DNA of 64,000 nt, from contig JAETXT010000008.1 of assembly GCA_019188255.1 (NCBI GenBank), positions 1,116,001 to 1,180,000 on the forward strand, in the 5' to 3' direction. Below, piece by piece: positions 48,810-60,605 of the stretch. Position 1 is the first letter of the stretch. Each line of letters opens with the position of its first letter. The notes under the pieces are model-generated. The model had not been told where the DNA came from, did not search any database, and saw only the letters and a program-made list of their open reading frames with translations. The position numbers were made by a program, and so were the translations under genes. Source of the DNA: Verticillium longisporum. Its lineage: Eukaryota > Ascomycota > Sordariomycetes > Glomerellales > Plectosphaerellaceae.

Positions 48810-50857
48810 GCGGGCACAAGAGGGAGTATCACGATACGAAGAGGGCGCACCCGCAAATGACTTGGCAAGGGAGAGGAGTTGGTTATCTAGTAGAGTGATC
48901 ATTGGAGTTCCTGGCATCCTATTACTTTTCAGCGCAAGTCACATGGCGACCATAGACGAGAGCAACTTCGAGGCGTTCCGGGAAAAGAGGCACTCTTTGA
49001 TCCAACGGGCAAACGGCATATCACGATGAGCAGGTCAAACGAACACGGCTGATTTATCAGCAAAAAGGGGGGATGGGATGGTCATGCAACGATAGGAAGC
49101 AAACGCGTGAATACAAAACTTGCGTCATAACACACATTATCCGGCTAAGCGTTACCCTGTCCCATAATCATCCAGTAAGCGGCCCACCTCTTGGAAAGGT
49201 GTAGGCATTGGCAGAGGTTTTCATTTCGGAAGAAGTACAATCATCGGAGACGGACATAGTGCCGGCCCATCCAGCACGAATTGACTTCAAGCAACGCTTG
49301 GCCGCGTCCACAGCACAAGGGGGGGGAGTAGGTCCCACCCTCCCTTAAAGTACCTAAGGTACTCGGGGCATTTTCTCCGGGCTGCCAGTCGCGAATATGT
49401 GAGCTAAGCTATTTTTCGAGAGGGCTTGCGAAGGATCGCGGGCTAATTAGTCTCGTGGTTTTGGTAGGGGTGTTAGGCTATTGAACTAAACTGTTCTTTC
49501 GATTGTCTCACAATGTGGTGTCGTAAATCAAGCATCACTCTCTGCTCCATCTGCATCTGGGCAGTAAGTCTGCCTGACAGCTCCGTGATGCAACCCATCA
49601 ACAGCTGTCGGGCCGTCGAGGGGCCACAAGGATGCAGGGAAAGCGGGTTCTTTCACTCCTGAGCTCCAGGAGCTGTTCCGAAAGGGCACCATAAATGTCT
49701 GAGTTGGGGGACCACTACTGTGCAGCACCCAAACCTGCTGGCTGAAGCTTCTAGACCGCTTTCTGGGCTTCTGCACATCACGGGCGCGCTGTGGCTCTAG
49801 CTATTGCGAGACTGAGGATTTCTTGCAAGCCATGGCCACCACTTTTTGGACAGACCTGTCACGGGCTGTGGTTTAGCAGAGACAGCATGGTCGCAGGCTG
49901 GTATGTAGCAGTCTCAGCCCTTGTACTTTGAACAAAGAGCATGAGAAAACTTAGTCTCTAATTAAGGCAAGGAAAGGAACGCAGTACTTTTCTTTCGCTG
50001 CTGTGAAAATCGTCACTCTCGATCATGGCTATTTGCAGGCATGATCAGCAGCCAGCCTCCCTGCGTCTGCGCTCCGATCAGTGACCAACACACCCGACTT
50101 TGTGTATTCAAATCTGATAGCAAACGGAGGGTTTGGCTGAGAAATTTCAGAGCCATCGGTCAATTGGGTATTCAAGCACAGTTCTGTACGGTAACAGAGG
50201 GGCGGATCCGGGTTTTGTGTTACCTCTCTGTCGATCCCACAAGACTTCGTGTCTCTTTTGCGATGTTCTTCATCTACTGGCTCACGATTCTCTTTGCAAT
50301 TATGCAATCCAGAATTACTGAGGTCTGGCGCATCATCTTCGTTTGGGTGACTAGAATCTGGCTCTGTAAGATCGGCAGCTCACCGTCTAGTTGAAATCGG
50401 CAGAGGCCCAAAATGATGACCCGTCGAAAGCTCTCCCCGCATAAATGGGGAGGATTTGTGGCTCCAGCTCGATGCCGTGAAGTCTACGTCAGTGGATCAA
50501 CATGGCATAAGAAACCATGGGGATATGAAATGATCTGCAGCCGGGCTGATTTATGGCAGATGGGAGCTCCATTTAATTAACCGGCGGGGTGGTGCTGTGT
50601 GCGCACATAGTGATGACACAGTTGGTCGATTGGTCTCTCAAGGCAACGTCATGCCATGACTTCGTGTCCTGTGTTGATGTGAGGACGTCAGTATTGATCA
50701 TTGACATCTCAATAGTTTATAAATAAGATGTATCACAGTCGTTCATATATTTTGCTCTGATCAATTCAAACTAGTCAACAGTGTCGCTAGGTTTAGGCAA
50801 AAACAAAACATCCGCAGACAAATCTATCAAAACATCAATAAGTAATCTACAATCACC
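48810..50857. other. Intergenic, 2 kb (con-10 promoter)
   Basis: No supported gene. A 117-codon frame opening at ATG 50041 with a hydrophobic helix is the best candidate and is too weak to call. The con-10 TATA box lies at 50718. Confidence 0.5.
50718..50725 (+). promoter_or_regulatory. TATA box of con-10
   Basis: TATAAATA lies 140 bases upstream of the ATG, ahead of an A-rich leader. Relatives of con-10 are strongly induced during conidiation and by light, so a strong core promoter is expected. Confidence 0.55.
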
Positions 50858-51187
50858 ATGGCCGACAACAGCAACCCTGGAAACTTTGCCAACCGGTAAG
50901 TTAAGCACAGTACGCTCGCGTGTACGGTTCCTAACACTTGATAAGCCCCAAGGAGGAGGTTCAGGAAATTGCGTCCAAGGGAGGCCAGGCCAGCCACAAG
51001 GGTGGCTTCGCCAGCATGGACGCCGATAAGCAGGTATGAGGCCAGAGATCTCGTGTAACAATCTGTAAAGCTAACGTCACGTCAGCGTGAGATTGCCTCT
51101 GAGGGTGGCAAGGCGTCATCAGGCTCTTTCGAGAAGGGCAGCGAGAAGGCCAAGGAGGCCGGTCGCAAGGGTGGTCTGTCTAGCTAG
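50858..51187 (+). CDS. con-10: Conidiation-specific protein 10 (stress-induced small hydrophilic protein)
   Basis: Exons 50858-50895, 50946-51033 and 51086-51187, 75 residues. The product is very hydrophilic with two to three copies of the KGG repeat: EIASKGGQASHKGGFASMD, REIASEGGKASSGSF, and EAGRKGGLSS. This matches Con-10 and the bacterial general-stress KGG family. Fungal relatives accumulate in conidia. Introns are 50 and 52 bases. The stop codon falls inside a 24-base perfect tandem duplication (51173-51220), so the second copy repeats GGTCTGTCTAGCTAG in the 3' UTR. Expected to be cytosolic; function probably protective and not enzymatic. Confidence 0.94.
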
Positions 51188-51220
51188 AGCAGCAAAGGTC
51201 TGTCTAGCTAGAGCAGCAAA
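51173..51220 (+). repeat. Perfect 24-base tandem duplication across the con-10 stop codon
   Basis: GGTCTGTCTAGCTAGAGCAG plus CAAA occurs twice back to back. The first copy holds the last codons and TAG of con-10; the second is its 3' UTR. Confidence 0.93.
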
Positions 51221-51897
51221 GGACATGGGCACAGCCATGGATTAGAATGAATTTTATCCAGTGATGACAAGCAGATTTGATACTGCAGATATGCAGTGTA
51301 TCCAAAGGTCGTTGCAGGTGATCTTGAGTCGCACGTATGTTGTCCGTTGCTGTGTAGCCACATTGTTCGACCAAATAATATGCACCACAACACAGGGACT
51401 CGAGCGCTACGAGCTTTTTATGCTGTTCGCGACAGATCCCAACAGAGTGTACTCATTCTGAGGAACCATAATCACTGCCATTGGGAGGTTGATGTTTTGC
51501 GCTGGGCGGGGCCATCATCGCCAGCCTTCACCACGTGGAACAGCTCAGGTGAAGCAGAATCCTATGCGGATCTTTGCATGACACGGGAAATTGAACAAAT
51601 ATTTGGACTTGTGAGCTAGGAATGGTACATACAATACAGCTGACGCGATATATCTTAGTTTTCTAGGCGAGCATACGGATTTCTGTACATTTGATAATAC
51701 AATGGTTGGTCACCTTCACAAGTCGTTCTGCACTTCGAAGGCTTGCGCCATGCCAAGATGTCAGAACGTACAACCTTCGTGCTGACAGGATGCCTGAGCC
51801 ATGACAGCAGCAGACCAGGACCTCGCGCTCAGACTCGGCAACCCAGCAGAAGCACACGTTGCCATACACCTCAAACCTTACGAGGAAACTTGCGACG
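51188..51897. other. Convergent intergenic spacer
   Basis: 3' flanks of con-10 (+) and of the C2H2 gene (-). No gene is supported. Confidence 0.55.
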
Positions 51898-52789
51898 CTA
51901 ATAATAGTTGAGAAGCCGGTCGGGATTCATCATGGCCTGCGCGTGTCGCTGAACGTCATCAAAGCGCATCGCTCCACACGTCTCGCTCTCTAGATGATTG
52001 AACAGGGCTCCGGCCGTTGAAAATTCCCTGCGGCATCTCGTGCTCGGACAGTGATACAGCGCCTGCTGGTGGACTGGAGAGTCCAGATGCTGGTTCAGTG
52101 AGGATCGCAGGTTAAAGACTCGGTGACAGAGGTAACACTCCCATGCGTTGATGAGGTTGTTATAGGCCTGGTCGGTCACGGCGTACGTAACTTGGTGGAC
52201 GTGTTTGTTGGTGAACTGGCCGCGTTCATCGTACCTGGCAATGGCTCGATACACAAGTTGGCGATCAACGGGGGCATTGGGACACGCGCCAGATTCTAGA
52301 TGGTGGGCAATGCCCGTAGCGACTGTGTATGCCTTTCGACAGAAGGGGCAGGATAGATTGGCGCCCAGGTGGACACGGGACCTTAGATGCTGTAACGAGG
52401 ATCCGGTTAAAACAAGTCTAAGACGGCAAGTATCCTTAGGTCAAGGCAAGGGCCGTCATTACCTGAGAAATGTTATTGGAGTTCAGGAAGTGACGGTCAC
52501 ATGGGCGACAGTAGCAGTGGCAGTCCACCTCGTGTTGTTCAATATCGTCGAAGAAGTCGAAACAGAATTCACAGGACATTTCTGTGGAGCGAACGAACTC
52601 GTCCCCCCAGTGGCCCTGCATGTCCATGTGTTGGGCTGCATCCTCCGAGCTGTCGAAATAACGGTCACACGTGTCGCATTCGTACTCGGGGGACTGGTGA
52701 CCGAGAGCATTCATGTGTTGCTGACGGGCCCGAAGGCTCGTGAACGAACGTCCGCAGTCGCCACACACTGCGTTCAGCGACATGAACAT
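51898..52789 (-). CDS. C2H2 zinc-finger protein
   Basis: Minus-strand exons 52789-52463 and 52389-51898, 272 residues. Several C2H2-like fingers are visible: CGDCGRSFTSLRARQQHMNALGH, CDTCDRYFDSSEDAAQHMDMQGH, CYCRPCDRHFLNSNNISQ joined by the splice to HLRSRVH, CPFCRKAYTVATGIAHHLES, and CYLCHRVFNLRSSLNQHLDSPVH. The intron (GTAATG..CAG, 73 bases) falls inside the third finger, and joining it restores the two histidines. The linkers are long, so this may be an RNA- or protein-binding zinc-finger protein of the fungal ZZ/C2H2 type rather than a classical promoter binder. The start is uncertain: MFMSLN at 52789 is the first ATG in frame, but another exon upstream is possible. Confidence 0.78.
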
Positions 52790-54669
52790 GTTCTCTGGTA
52801 AGTCTCGGTCAACGGCGGTGCCGTATGGGTGGGTACCAGTGCGGTGAGATAGGTAGGGTAGGTAGCCAGCCTGCTTCTGCGTCGACGCAGTATACGAGCG
52901 CTGTCGTTCGTGGTGGTGCCAGAAATGCAATGTTGGACGGGGTTCGTCCCAGAAAAGGCTAATCGACGAGCCGAGTGCTTCGCGCTCAGTGCGGTCTCGG
53001 CGACACAGTGGGATTGATGATCAAACGGATGTGAGGTTCTCGCCAACGTGGCCGATTGAATGGGGCTTTGCTTTTCTTTGTGCGGGGCGCAATGTCGATT
53101 CCTCAAACATCGTAGCTGCCCTGCCTATACTGTGAAGGAAGGGACTCCTGGTGGTACAGTTAGTCAGCAGGAACTATATAATGTAGCCCTGGGGGCACGT
53201 TGGCCAAAAACTAAGCCAGATACAACAACACTTATCCACCTAATCAACTGTTTTTTACTGTACCTTGAGCCATGGCCCTTGCGTGGCCAGCTGCAACCCT
53301 AAGAACCCTAGGACACTGCCCAAGATCGAGTAGCATACCGTACCTTACCTACCTAGGTAAGGTACCTTATTACCTACTCTGCAAAGGGTCGGCTTCCTGT
53401 TGCTGATGCTGGCATCACCAGCACTTCTGATGGCGAACCCTTTTGCCGCAAGTATGGTGTTGAAGAACCAGGCAACGTAGGCTCAATTGGGAAGCAAATG
53501 TTTGGCATTTACCAGCAGCTGATGTTGCCTGCAGCCCCCTCCCCTTCCCGAAAGTGCGGTGCGGAGTACCTCTGCTCCGTTGCACATGCATCGTTGGAAA
53601 ATGGACAGGCGACTGTTGAACGAAAACACCTCGAGCGGCATCTCATTTGCGAAGTGGGAGTCTTGATCTGAAGGCCACGCAGTGCAGCAAGGTAGGAAGA
53701 ATACCAAAAGCATGGTTCTCCCAGCTCACTAATGGTACCAAGTTCGGGTACTTAAACTGAGTTGCCTGTATCGACCGATTCCACCTATCCTTGAACCCGC
53801 CGTACTGCCAGCCAGCCACGAGACCACCAGCCTCTTCATATGAAGAGATTGCCGACATGTCTGACTAAAGCATCAATTCGAGACGACAGCCTCATAGCAA
53901 ATGCTGACGAAGAAGTTCCAGGCCCTGAGACGGAAATTTACGTGGCTCCGGCGCTGGCTACCCCGGATCTTCAAGAACAGTGATCCTGGGAAATACTCAG
54001 GGGTCTGAAACCTAGCACGCCCCGAACGCATAGGAGATTGGTCAACCGCTGGGCCTCGTCGTTTGGTCTTGATGATCGCTGGGCCGATACTCGAGTGATA
54101 ATCTGGTTTTCCGAAAAGTCGGCGATCCGTCGCATTGAATTTCCCAGAGAAGCATCCTGGGAACTTGACTTGGGCGAAAACACCAGTCATTAGACGCAAA
54201 CACGCGCGAGTCACTTCCCGGAACGGCTCGGTGTCATGGCAAGATGAGATGACAGCCTTAGAAGCACCTTCAGCTGGTCAACCTGCAGGGACAGGGCTGG
54301 GCCCAACTCCGTCCAACTTCAGACGCCGCGGCCAAGATAGATGGCGACCGCTCCTCCACTTTCGTTTGTGGCCGCTGAAACGACGCGCCCCTGAGTCGAG
54401 TAGATGCCAACGGCCGGGGAGGGCAATCTCTCATGTCATCGTCGACAGTGGGCGGCTTCTGCTGCCGAATCCGACTGATACCCCCCTGGAAGCGTGGTGC
54501 AGGGCAGGATCTATGTATACTGAGTGTTGAACGCCATCGTGGTTGTTGGCTTTTCTCCCTCAGCGTCTAGCCGTCTCTCTTTCAAACCACGTTCCTTTCC
54601 ATACTGACCTGTCGTCATTCATTCAGTCACTCTTTTTCTTCGTACACACTCTTTTCAAAGCCCGTCAGG
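52790..54669. other. Intergenic, 1.9 kb
   Basis: Promoters of the C2H2 gene (-) and of the secreted protein gene (+), which point apart. A TAGGTACC-type palindromic patch lies at 53338-53374. No gene is supported. Confidence 0.55.
53338..53374. repeat. Palindromic ACCT/AGGT simple repeat
   Basis: CCTTACCTACCTAGGTAAGG with further ACCT units; similar in kind to 19280-19325. Confidence 0.75.
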
Positions 54670-56541
54670 ATGAGGCTCACACTTTCGTTTCTTCTCAACG
54701 TTTCGCTGTCGCTTGCGCAGCTGACGACATCGTCGCTCGAGAAGCACGTTGACTCGGCGACTCTCGCCCACTCTTACAACCCCGTCAAGGAGGCCTACTG
54801 GACTGGCTACCCTCACCACCGTCGAACTCCCTTTGCCCTCTCGCCCGACGGCAAGACGGCCTACCTCGCTTATCTCGATGCCAGTGAGACGGACGTGCAC
54901 GTCCAGCCCATCAACCCCACTACTTTTGCTGCCACGGGCGCCTCTGTCACTATCAAGGGCGCCAAAGAGGCCGGTGGTCTCGTCGCCCACGACGATGGTT
55001 TCGCCCTGTTGACCAACGAGGCTCTTCCCTCTGGCACCTCCAACGCCCCTGCTGGCAACACTCCCGTTCCTGTTCTCTACCGTTACAACGCTGCTGGCAC
55101 GCAATCCTGGAAGACCTTCCTCGGAGGCCCCGGTGTTGATGCTGAGAACGGCCTTGTCGCCTCGCCCGATCTCAACGGTGACCTCGTCTTCTCCGCTGAG
55201 GCTGGCTACTACGCCGCTTACTTTGTCGTGACTGCCTACAGTGGCTGGGCCGAGGGCCACTTTGGCGATGCCATCCGCTACGTCAAGCCTGATGGCACCC
55301 TCGAGAACATCCCCGGCGCTTCGTCCTCGTGGGGCTGCAGCCACAACACCGGCATTGCCTTTGAGGCTGCCGACGCCCCTCCCTACGCGTCCATCTGTGC
55401 CGAAGACCAGGGCGCCATCTGGCTCAACACCAAGACGCAGGGCATGGGCAACAACGGCGTCAAGGTCTCCAACGAGAAGGTCATCAACGGTGGCAGCAAC
55501 GAGCCCATGGGCGGAACCAGAGGCAGGTACAGCGGTCTCGCCCGTTTCGGCTCTGCCAGCGAGTACATCTTCTCCTGGGTCTCGCGCGGCGCCATCGACC
55601 TGACGGCCAACGACTGGATGGGCGCTGGCTACACCAAGTCGGCGAACCGCACCAGCAACCGCAACGTTGCCATCGCCCTCTTTTCCGACAAGTCGACCAT
55701 CGTCGGTGAGCAGGCTACGTCTGTTGTCGGCGCCGCCGATGGCGACAAGCAGATCAACTGGGTCACCGAGGGCACCGCCGACTGCTCCAACGCCCACGTC
55801 GCCGCCTTTGATGCCTCGCAGGCCCTCGTCACCTGGGAGGAAATCGCCAGCCCCATCTGCGACTTTGAGGCCATGGGCTGCCGTGGCAAGTTCACCGGCA
55901 CCCACTACCAGCTCGTCAACAAGGCCGGCGAGAAGGTCGGCAGCCCCATCGAGTCCCTCGACACCACCGTCTCCGGCGACCTGGTCACCATGTCGGACGG
56001 CAGGATCTGCTGGCCCTACGTCAACATGGAGTGGCGCCTCGACGCCGTCACACGCGCCCTGCCCGACTCGACCACGAGCGACATCTCGTTCGCCTGTATC
56101 AGCCTCGGCGGTGCCAGCTCCCCCGCCGAGCCCGCGCCCGAGGCCCCTGCCTCGTCCGCCGCTGCCGCTCCCGTTGAGACTGAGGCCGCTGCCCCCGTAA
56201 TTTCTGCCCCTGCCGCGTCCGAGCCCGTCGTTGCCGAGTCCGCTGCCCCCGTTGACGGCGCTTCCACCGTCGAGGCTGCCCTCCCTGTTTCTCCCGAAGC
56301 CAGTGAGCCCGCCGCCCCCGTCGACGAGTCCTCTTCCATCCCCCCCGCTGTGCCCACCGCGCCGGTCGCGGAGCAGCCGCCCACGGATGTCGTCGAGTCG
56401 AACGCCCCCGTTGCCCCGGCCCCTGAGATCACCAAGGCCCCCGTCGCACCCGCCCCGACGGGCGGATACGAGCTGCCTGCCACATCCAAGAAGTGCAAGA
56501 TCCAACGCACCGTCTGGGTCACGGTCACCGTGAGCGCTTAG
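54670..56541 (+). CDS. Secreted protein of unknown function with Ala/Pro/Val-rich tail
   Basis: Intron-free gene of 623 residues. A signal peptide of about 16 residues (MRLTLSFLLNVSLSLA) leads to a folded region of about 450 residues with repeated blade-like features (AYLAYLDASETDVHV, GLVASPDLNGDLVFSAEAGY, WGCSHNTGIAFEA, YIFSWVSRGAIDL). Nine to ten cysteines or so in this part would allow disulfides. From about 478 the protein turns into a 125-residue tail of Ala, Pro, Val, Glu and Ser (PAEPAPEAPASS, then PVETEAAAPV) and ends KIQRTVWVTVTVSA. There is no GPI signal. I do not recognise an enzyme family; a beta-propeller-like fold is my inference. Codon use is very GC-rich at third positions, as in highly expressed genes. 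Confidence 0.85.
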   Translation: MRLTLSFLLNVSLSLAQLTTSSLEKHVDSATLAHSYNPVKEAYWTGYPHHRRTPFALSPDGKTAYLAYLDASETDVHVQPINPTTFAATGASVTIKGAKEAGGLVAHDDGFALLTNEALPSGTSNAPAGNTPVPVLYRYNAAGTQSWKTFLGGPGVDAENGLVASPDLNGDLVFSAEAGYYAAYFVVTAYSGWAEGHFGDAIRYVKPDGTLENIPGASSSWGCSHNTGIAFEAADAPPYASICAEDQGAIWLNTKTQGMGNNGVKVSNEKVINGGSNEPMGGTRGRYSGLARFGSASEYIFSWVSRGAIDLTANDWMGAGYTKSANRTSNRNVAIALFSDKSTIVGEQATSVVGAADGDKQINWVTEGTADCSNAHVAAFDASQALVTWEEIASPICDFEAMGCRGKFTGTHYQLVNKAGEKVGSPIESLDTTVSGDLVTMSDGRICWPYVNMEWRLDAVTRALPDSTTSDISFACISLGGASSPAEPAPEAPASSAAAAPVETEAAAPVISAPAASEPVVAESAAPVDGASTVEAALPVSPEASEPAAPVDESSSIPPAVPTAPVAEQPPTDVVESNAPVAPAPEITKAPVAPAPTGGYELPATSKKCKIQRTVWVTVTVSA

Positions 56542-57113
56542 AGCAACAGAACCATGATCCTCACGTAGCGCTGGTGCCAAGGGAGGGGAGTCAAGGAAAA
56601 GGAACTGGAAAAAATCTCTCTTCAGACTTGTACATATTTTTCACATATTCCAACATAGGCCTTCAGCCCCGGATTTGAAGCAATTCGAAGGATTTCGTTC
56701 AAGCATCTCGTGGTGACTGTTGTTCGTGATTGTGGGTCTATCGTGCCGGGAGGGTCGCCATGTCGGGTATTCTGGTCCCCGCCTCGAGTGTTTCCTACCA
56801 AGGTTTCGCCGTCACACGCTTGTACTGCCAGGATCCGGGACTAGACAGATCTTTGAACCGCCGCTTCTGCGGCCGTCTCATGAGGCGTCCGTCAGTACCG
56901 GCCATGATTGTTGATATATGTTATTGTAGCTTCCTAGCAGGCGGTATTCACGCTGGGATGGAAAACGTCGTTCGTACGCGAATTGAAATTTGGTTGGTTT
57001 CGACATCTTGGGTCGTTATACAATCCTTTGGTTATACACTGTGATGTACAGTTCTCTCCTTCTCTTCTTCTTCTTCAGCTCCTCTCCTTTTCGTCTATTC
57101 CCCATGCCGTTGT
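56542..57113. other. Convergent intergenic spacer
   Basis: 3' flanks of the secreted protein gene (+) and the bL32m gene (-). No gene. Confidence 0.6.
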
Positions 57114-57574
57114 TCAGAGGAACTTTCCAGATGGGTTGGCGCCCCGCCACATTCCCTTGATTTCTGCAGCACTTTCGTTAGCAGAGTTCCCCTGAAATGC
57201 AGTTTTTCTGTCCCTGGCAACTCACGCTCCATGCAATGCGGGCAAACGACGTGTTTCCTCTTTGGTTGACCACACCCGGGACACTTGCAGATCGACGTGA
57301 CATCCTGCAGAGCCTTGCCAGCCATCAAGCGCGATCGCTTCTTGGAGTGCGTCGTCTTCTTCTTGGGCACAGCGCGCAGGATGCCTTCCCAGATGCCCTC
57401 GAGCCAGCCGGGGATGTTGAGCGAGATGGCGGGTAGAGCGGCGGATAGCCTTGGGAGGACAGGTTGTGTGACTTGCTGGGCGAACATGGTCCATGTCCTC
57501 GAGGAGCTGAGCATGGCGGCGGCGGAGAATCGGGGGAGAAGAGAGGTTGTCGTCGAAGCTGCGATGGAGGCCAT
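57114..57574 (-). CDS. MRPL32: Mitochondrial ribosomal protein bL32m
   Basis: Minus-strand exons 57574-57226 and 57163-57114, 132 residues. The N-terminal half is a Ser/Ala/Arg-rich mitochondrial presequence and variable linker. The conserved domain starts at AVPKKKTTHSKKRSR and carries the zinc site CPGCGQPKRKHVVCPHC. Intron 57164-57225 has a CTAAC branch site and GCAG end. Splicing replaces a readthrough tail by EQIKGMWRGANPSGKFL, in line with the family's C-terminus. The protein is part of the large subunit of the mitochondrial ribosome; in yeast its presequence removal by the m-AAA protease is needed for ribosome assembly. Its start faces that of the septin gene, with about 700 bases between. 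Confidence 0.93.
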
Positions 57575-58280
57575 GGTGTCGGGATCGAGGTAGGCGCCGC
57601 CTCACCCACTGTTTTTTTTTCGCGGTCGATCCGGCGTTGAGGAGGAGTTGACGAACGTCTGGCTGCAATGAAGCTCGTCCAGACCGAGGCGGGGTATTTC
57701 CTTTTCGGTGTTCGGCGCGAGACAGCAGGTCGTTGGGTGATCAAGGATCGCGTGAGATGCGTCGAGGTTGATGACTTCGCTTCAGATCTTGCCTCAGAAA
57801 ATCCAGCCGGGGCAATGTGGTCCAAGCTTCCGTGCCAATTGAGACCCAACGACGACAGCCAATAAGACACGGTTCAGAGCACAGACAGCTCTCAGCCAAT
57901 AGCAAGTGCCATCTGCCCCTTCCCCCTTTCCTGGACCCCTGGCTCTTGCTCTGGACGGAAATTGTGTTTGCTGGGGGAAGGAGCATCCGCGAAGAAATTC
58001 CACGTCCCTCCCCTTTGGCCTGCGGCGGCTTCACTAGGAACCACCTCGCATCATCCCATCTCCCCCTGCCCGGCCCCCAAATCCTCAAAGTCCCGACTTC
58101 GACATTTCTCGTCCATATCCAGCGAGCGACTCGACGACCCAACTCCCTGCCAACCTCCCACTATTGTCGCTTTCTTGGAATAGAGAACCTCACTCTACTA
58201 CCACTTCCCCAACGTCCTCCTTACCCCCACAATCTACCAGTCCACCGACACTCGGTTCACGCGAACAAAAAGCTATCACA
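57575..58280. other. Divergent promoter region of bL32m and septin
   Basis: About 700 bases between two oppositely directed housekeeping genes. The plus strand turns C-rich toward the septin ATG (CCCCTTCC-type tracts), a common leader feature. No gene. Confidence 0.6.
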
Positions 58281-59471
58281 ATGGCACAGACGCAGCAGCC
58301 TTCAACCATCTTCCCCCAGTCCCACGTCGGTTTCGACAGCATCACATCCCAGATCGAGAAGAAGCTGTTGAAGCGTGGTTTCCAGTTCAATGTCATCTGC
58401 GTTGGTAGGTCGACCCCGTAAACAGTCAGCTCTGCGGTCCTAGCTTCCCTGCCTCCTCTGGGATGCAGGCGTGGACCCTGAATCCCTTCACATTGACCGT
58501 GACTGACGAGAACTGCACACAGGCCAGACGGGACTGGGCAAGTCGACCCTGATCAACACCATCTTCGCCTCTCACCTGATCGACTCCAAGGGCCGCCTGC
58601 AACCCGACGAGCCCATCCGCTCCACCACCGAGATTAAGGGTGCTTCCCACATCATCGAGGAGAACGGCGTCCGTCTCCGCCTCAACATTGTCGATACTCC
58701 CGGCTACGGTGATCTCGTCAACAACGACCGCTGCTGGGACCCTATCGTCAAGTACATCAAGGATCTGCACCCCGCGTGCCTGCGTAAGGAGCTCCCCGCC
58801 CAGCGCGAGCGCTACATTCAGGACACCCGCATCCACTGCTGCTTGTTCTTCATCCAGCCTACCGGCCACTCCCTGCAGCCCTTTGACATTGTCGTCCTCA
58901 AGAAGCTGTCTGATGTCGTCAACGTTGTTCCCGTCATTGCCAAGGCCGACTCCCTGACCTTCGAGGAGCGCCAGGAGTTCAAGGCCCGTATCAAGGAGGA
59001 GTTCGCTTTCCACAACCTCAAGATATACCCTTACGACAACGAGGAGTTTGATGACGAGGAGCGCACTGTCAACACCAGCATCAAGGTCAGTCTTGCGATC
59101 CCTGCCATTGCTCTCCGTACCGTGTTAACGCGCCCCCACAGGACATGATTCCCTTCGCCGTTGTCGGCTCTGAGAAGTCCATCATCGTCAATGGCCAGCA
59201 GGTCCGCGGTCGCCAGAACAGGTGGGGCGTCATCAACGTCGAGGACGAGAACCACTGCGAGTTCGTCTACCTGCGAAACTTCCTTCTCCGCACCCATCTC
59301 CAGGACCTCATCGAGACGACGTCTCAGATCCACTATGAGACTTCCCGTGCCAAGAAACTGCTCGCCCTCAGGGAGAACAGCGGACACGGCGGCAGCAGCC
59401 GCCCCATCAGGGCTGACGCTGACCGGGAACTTAGCAGGGCCTCGCAACGGATGACCATGAACGGATACTAG
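58281..59471 (+). CDS. CDC10: Septin, CDC10 type
   Basis: Exons 58281-58404, 58523-59085 and 59142-59471, 338 residues. The P-loop GQTGLGKST is completed by the first splice. The G3 motif DTPGYGD and G4 AKAD are present, and the septin unique element is seen in NRWGVINVEDENHCEFVYLR and THLQDLIETT. The protein ends soon after KKLLALRENS with no C-terminal coiled coil, which is the mark of the CDC10 group. It builds hetero-oligomeric septin filaments at septa, hyphal tips and emerging branches. Intron sizes are 118 and 56 bases. Starts after MAQTQQPST, like other filamentous fungal CDC10 proteins. Confidence 0.95.
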
Positions 59472-60605
59472 GTGGGCTAGCTTGGGCATGACGTGAATTC
59501 CTGTGGCCTTCAGCTTGTGATTTCGCAGCGGCCAGGGGATGGACGCCTTGCCAGATGTGCTTCCATGTTTGGTGTTTGATAACAACCGTGAGGGGGCACA
59601 GGCGAGCCTTCCGGTCCGGAAAGTGGCTAGAATACGCAGGATGTTCAGCTGTTGCATCTTTCCTGGAAGCATGGTACAGTCAGGGGCGATCTTGGGAGCT
59701 GTCTTCATAGTCGTCTCCAGCGATACGCACGAGGTCCATTCGGGGAGGAGCGAGAACGAAAAGATCGACGGCGTGGCGCGAGGATTCAGGTTAATACCCC
59801 CTTTCCCCCTCCCGCCGACCAGACGGGGTAGCTGTTCTTTTTTTTATTACAAGTATTTGTGTGCGTGTTGGTCAACCTGGTAGTTTATTCCCCCTCTTAT
59901 TTCTTCTTCCACTCCCACTGGACGCACGTCGGCTCTGTTTCTTCACTTTCGACTATTTTCGCTCCCCGAACTCGTCCATCTTCTCTTTACGCTTTAATCA
60001 GACATGTGCTCTGCTAGAGAGGCTGTCCCGGTACTGTGGAATACATATGCCTTATGACTCTGACCTGTCGCGTCGTCTCATCGTGCTGTTAATCATTCAT
60101 AGTGTCTGCTGATTCCATGCTATCGTTGACGTGACAGGAGCTTCTTGAGCTTATGATTTGCCTGACCACACACCGCACATGCTCGTTCGTTCGATGCCAG
60201 CCGGATGACACGTTGGCGAAGCCATGGAAAGAAGTCAGAGACGATGGTGGCCTTGGCAGCACACTTCCTAAAAGGGATCACGTTGGTGGGGATATGCCGT
60301 CGAGACCATGATTTGGCCCACCGAGAAAGGGCCCACCACATCACGCAGACATGCACAGCTCAACAACACCGCAGCGAGTCATCCCTAACCCCAACATCGT
60401 CTGCCATCACACGCAATTGGGACGAAGCAAATGTATGGATTTGAAGTAAATAAAGAAACTTGACAGGCTGAAGTAGGCCTGGAAGATGACAACGACAACA
60501 ACTGCTATGGCATGTTTATCCATTAACCCTTCGGTATCATCATTTACAAAGAATAAGTTATAGTCTATCCATCACAATCATCACCCCGCTCAACAAGAAC
60601 GACAA
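59472..60605. other. Intergenic, 1.1 kb, convergent
   Basis: 3' flanks of the septin gene (+) and GH72 gene (-). A T-rich run near 59836-59846. No gene is supported. Confidence 0.55.

Noticed and set aside
50041..50394. 117-codon frame starting at ATG with a hydrophobic helix
   Set aside because: Possible but no family, no splice support and it lies in the con-10 promoter; too weak to call.
54655..56580. 641-codon minus-strand open frame opposite the secreted-protein gene
   Set aside because: It mirrors the plus-strand gene; the Gly/Asp/Val-rich reading is a by-product of GC-ending codons on the other strand and has no domain.
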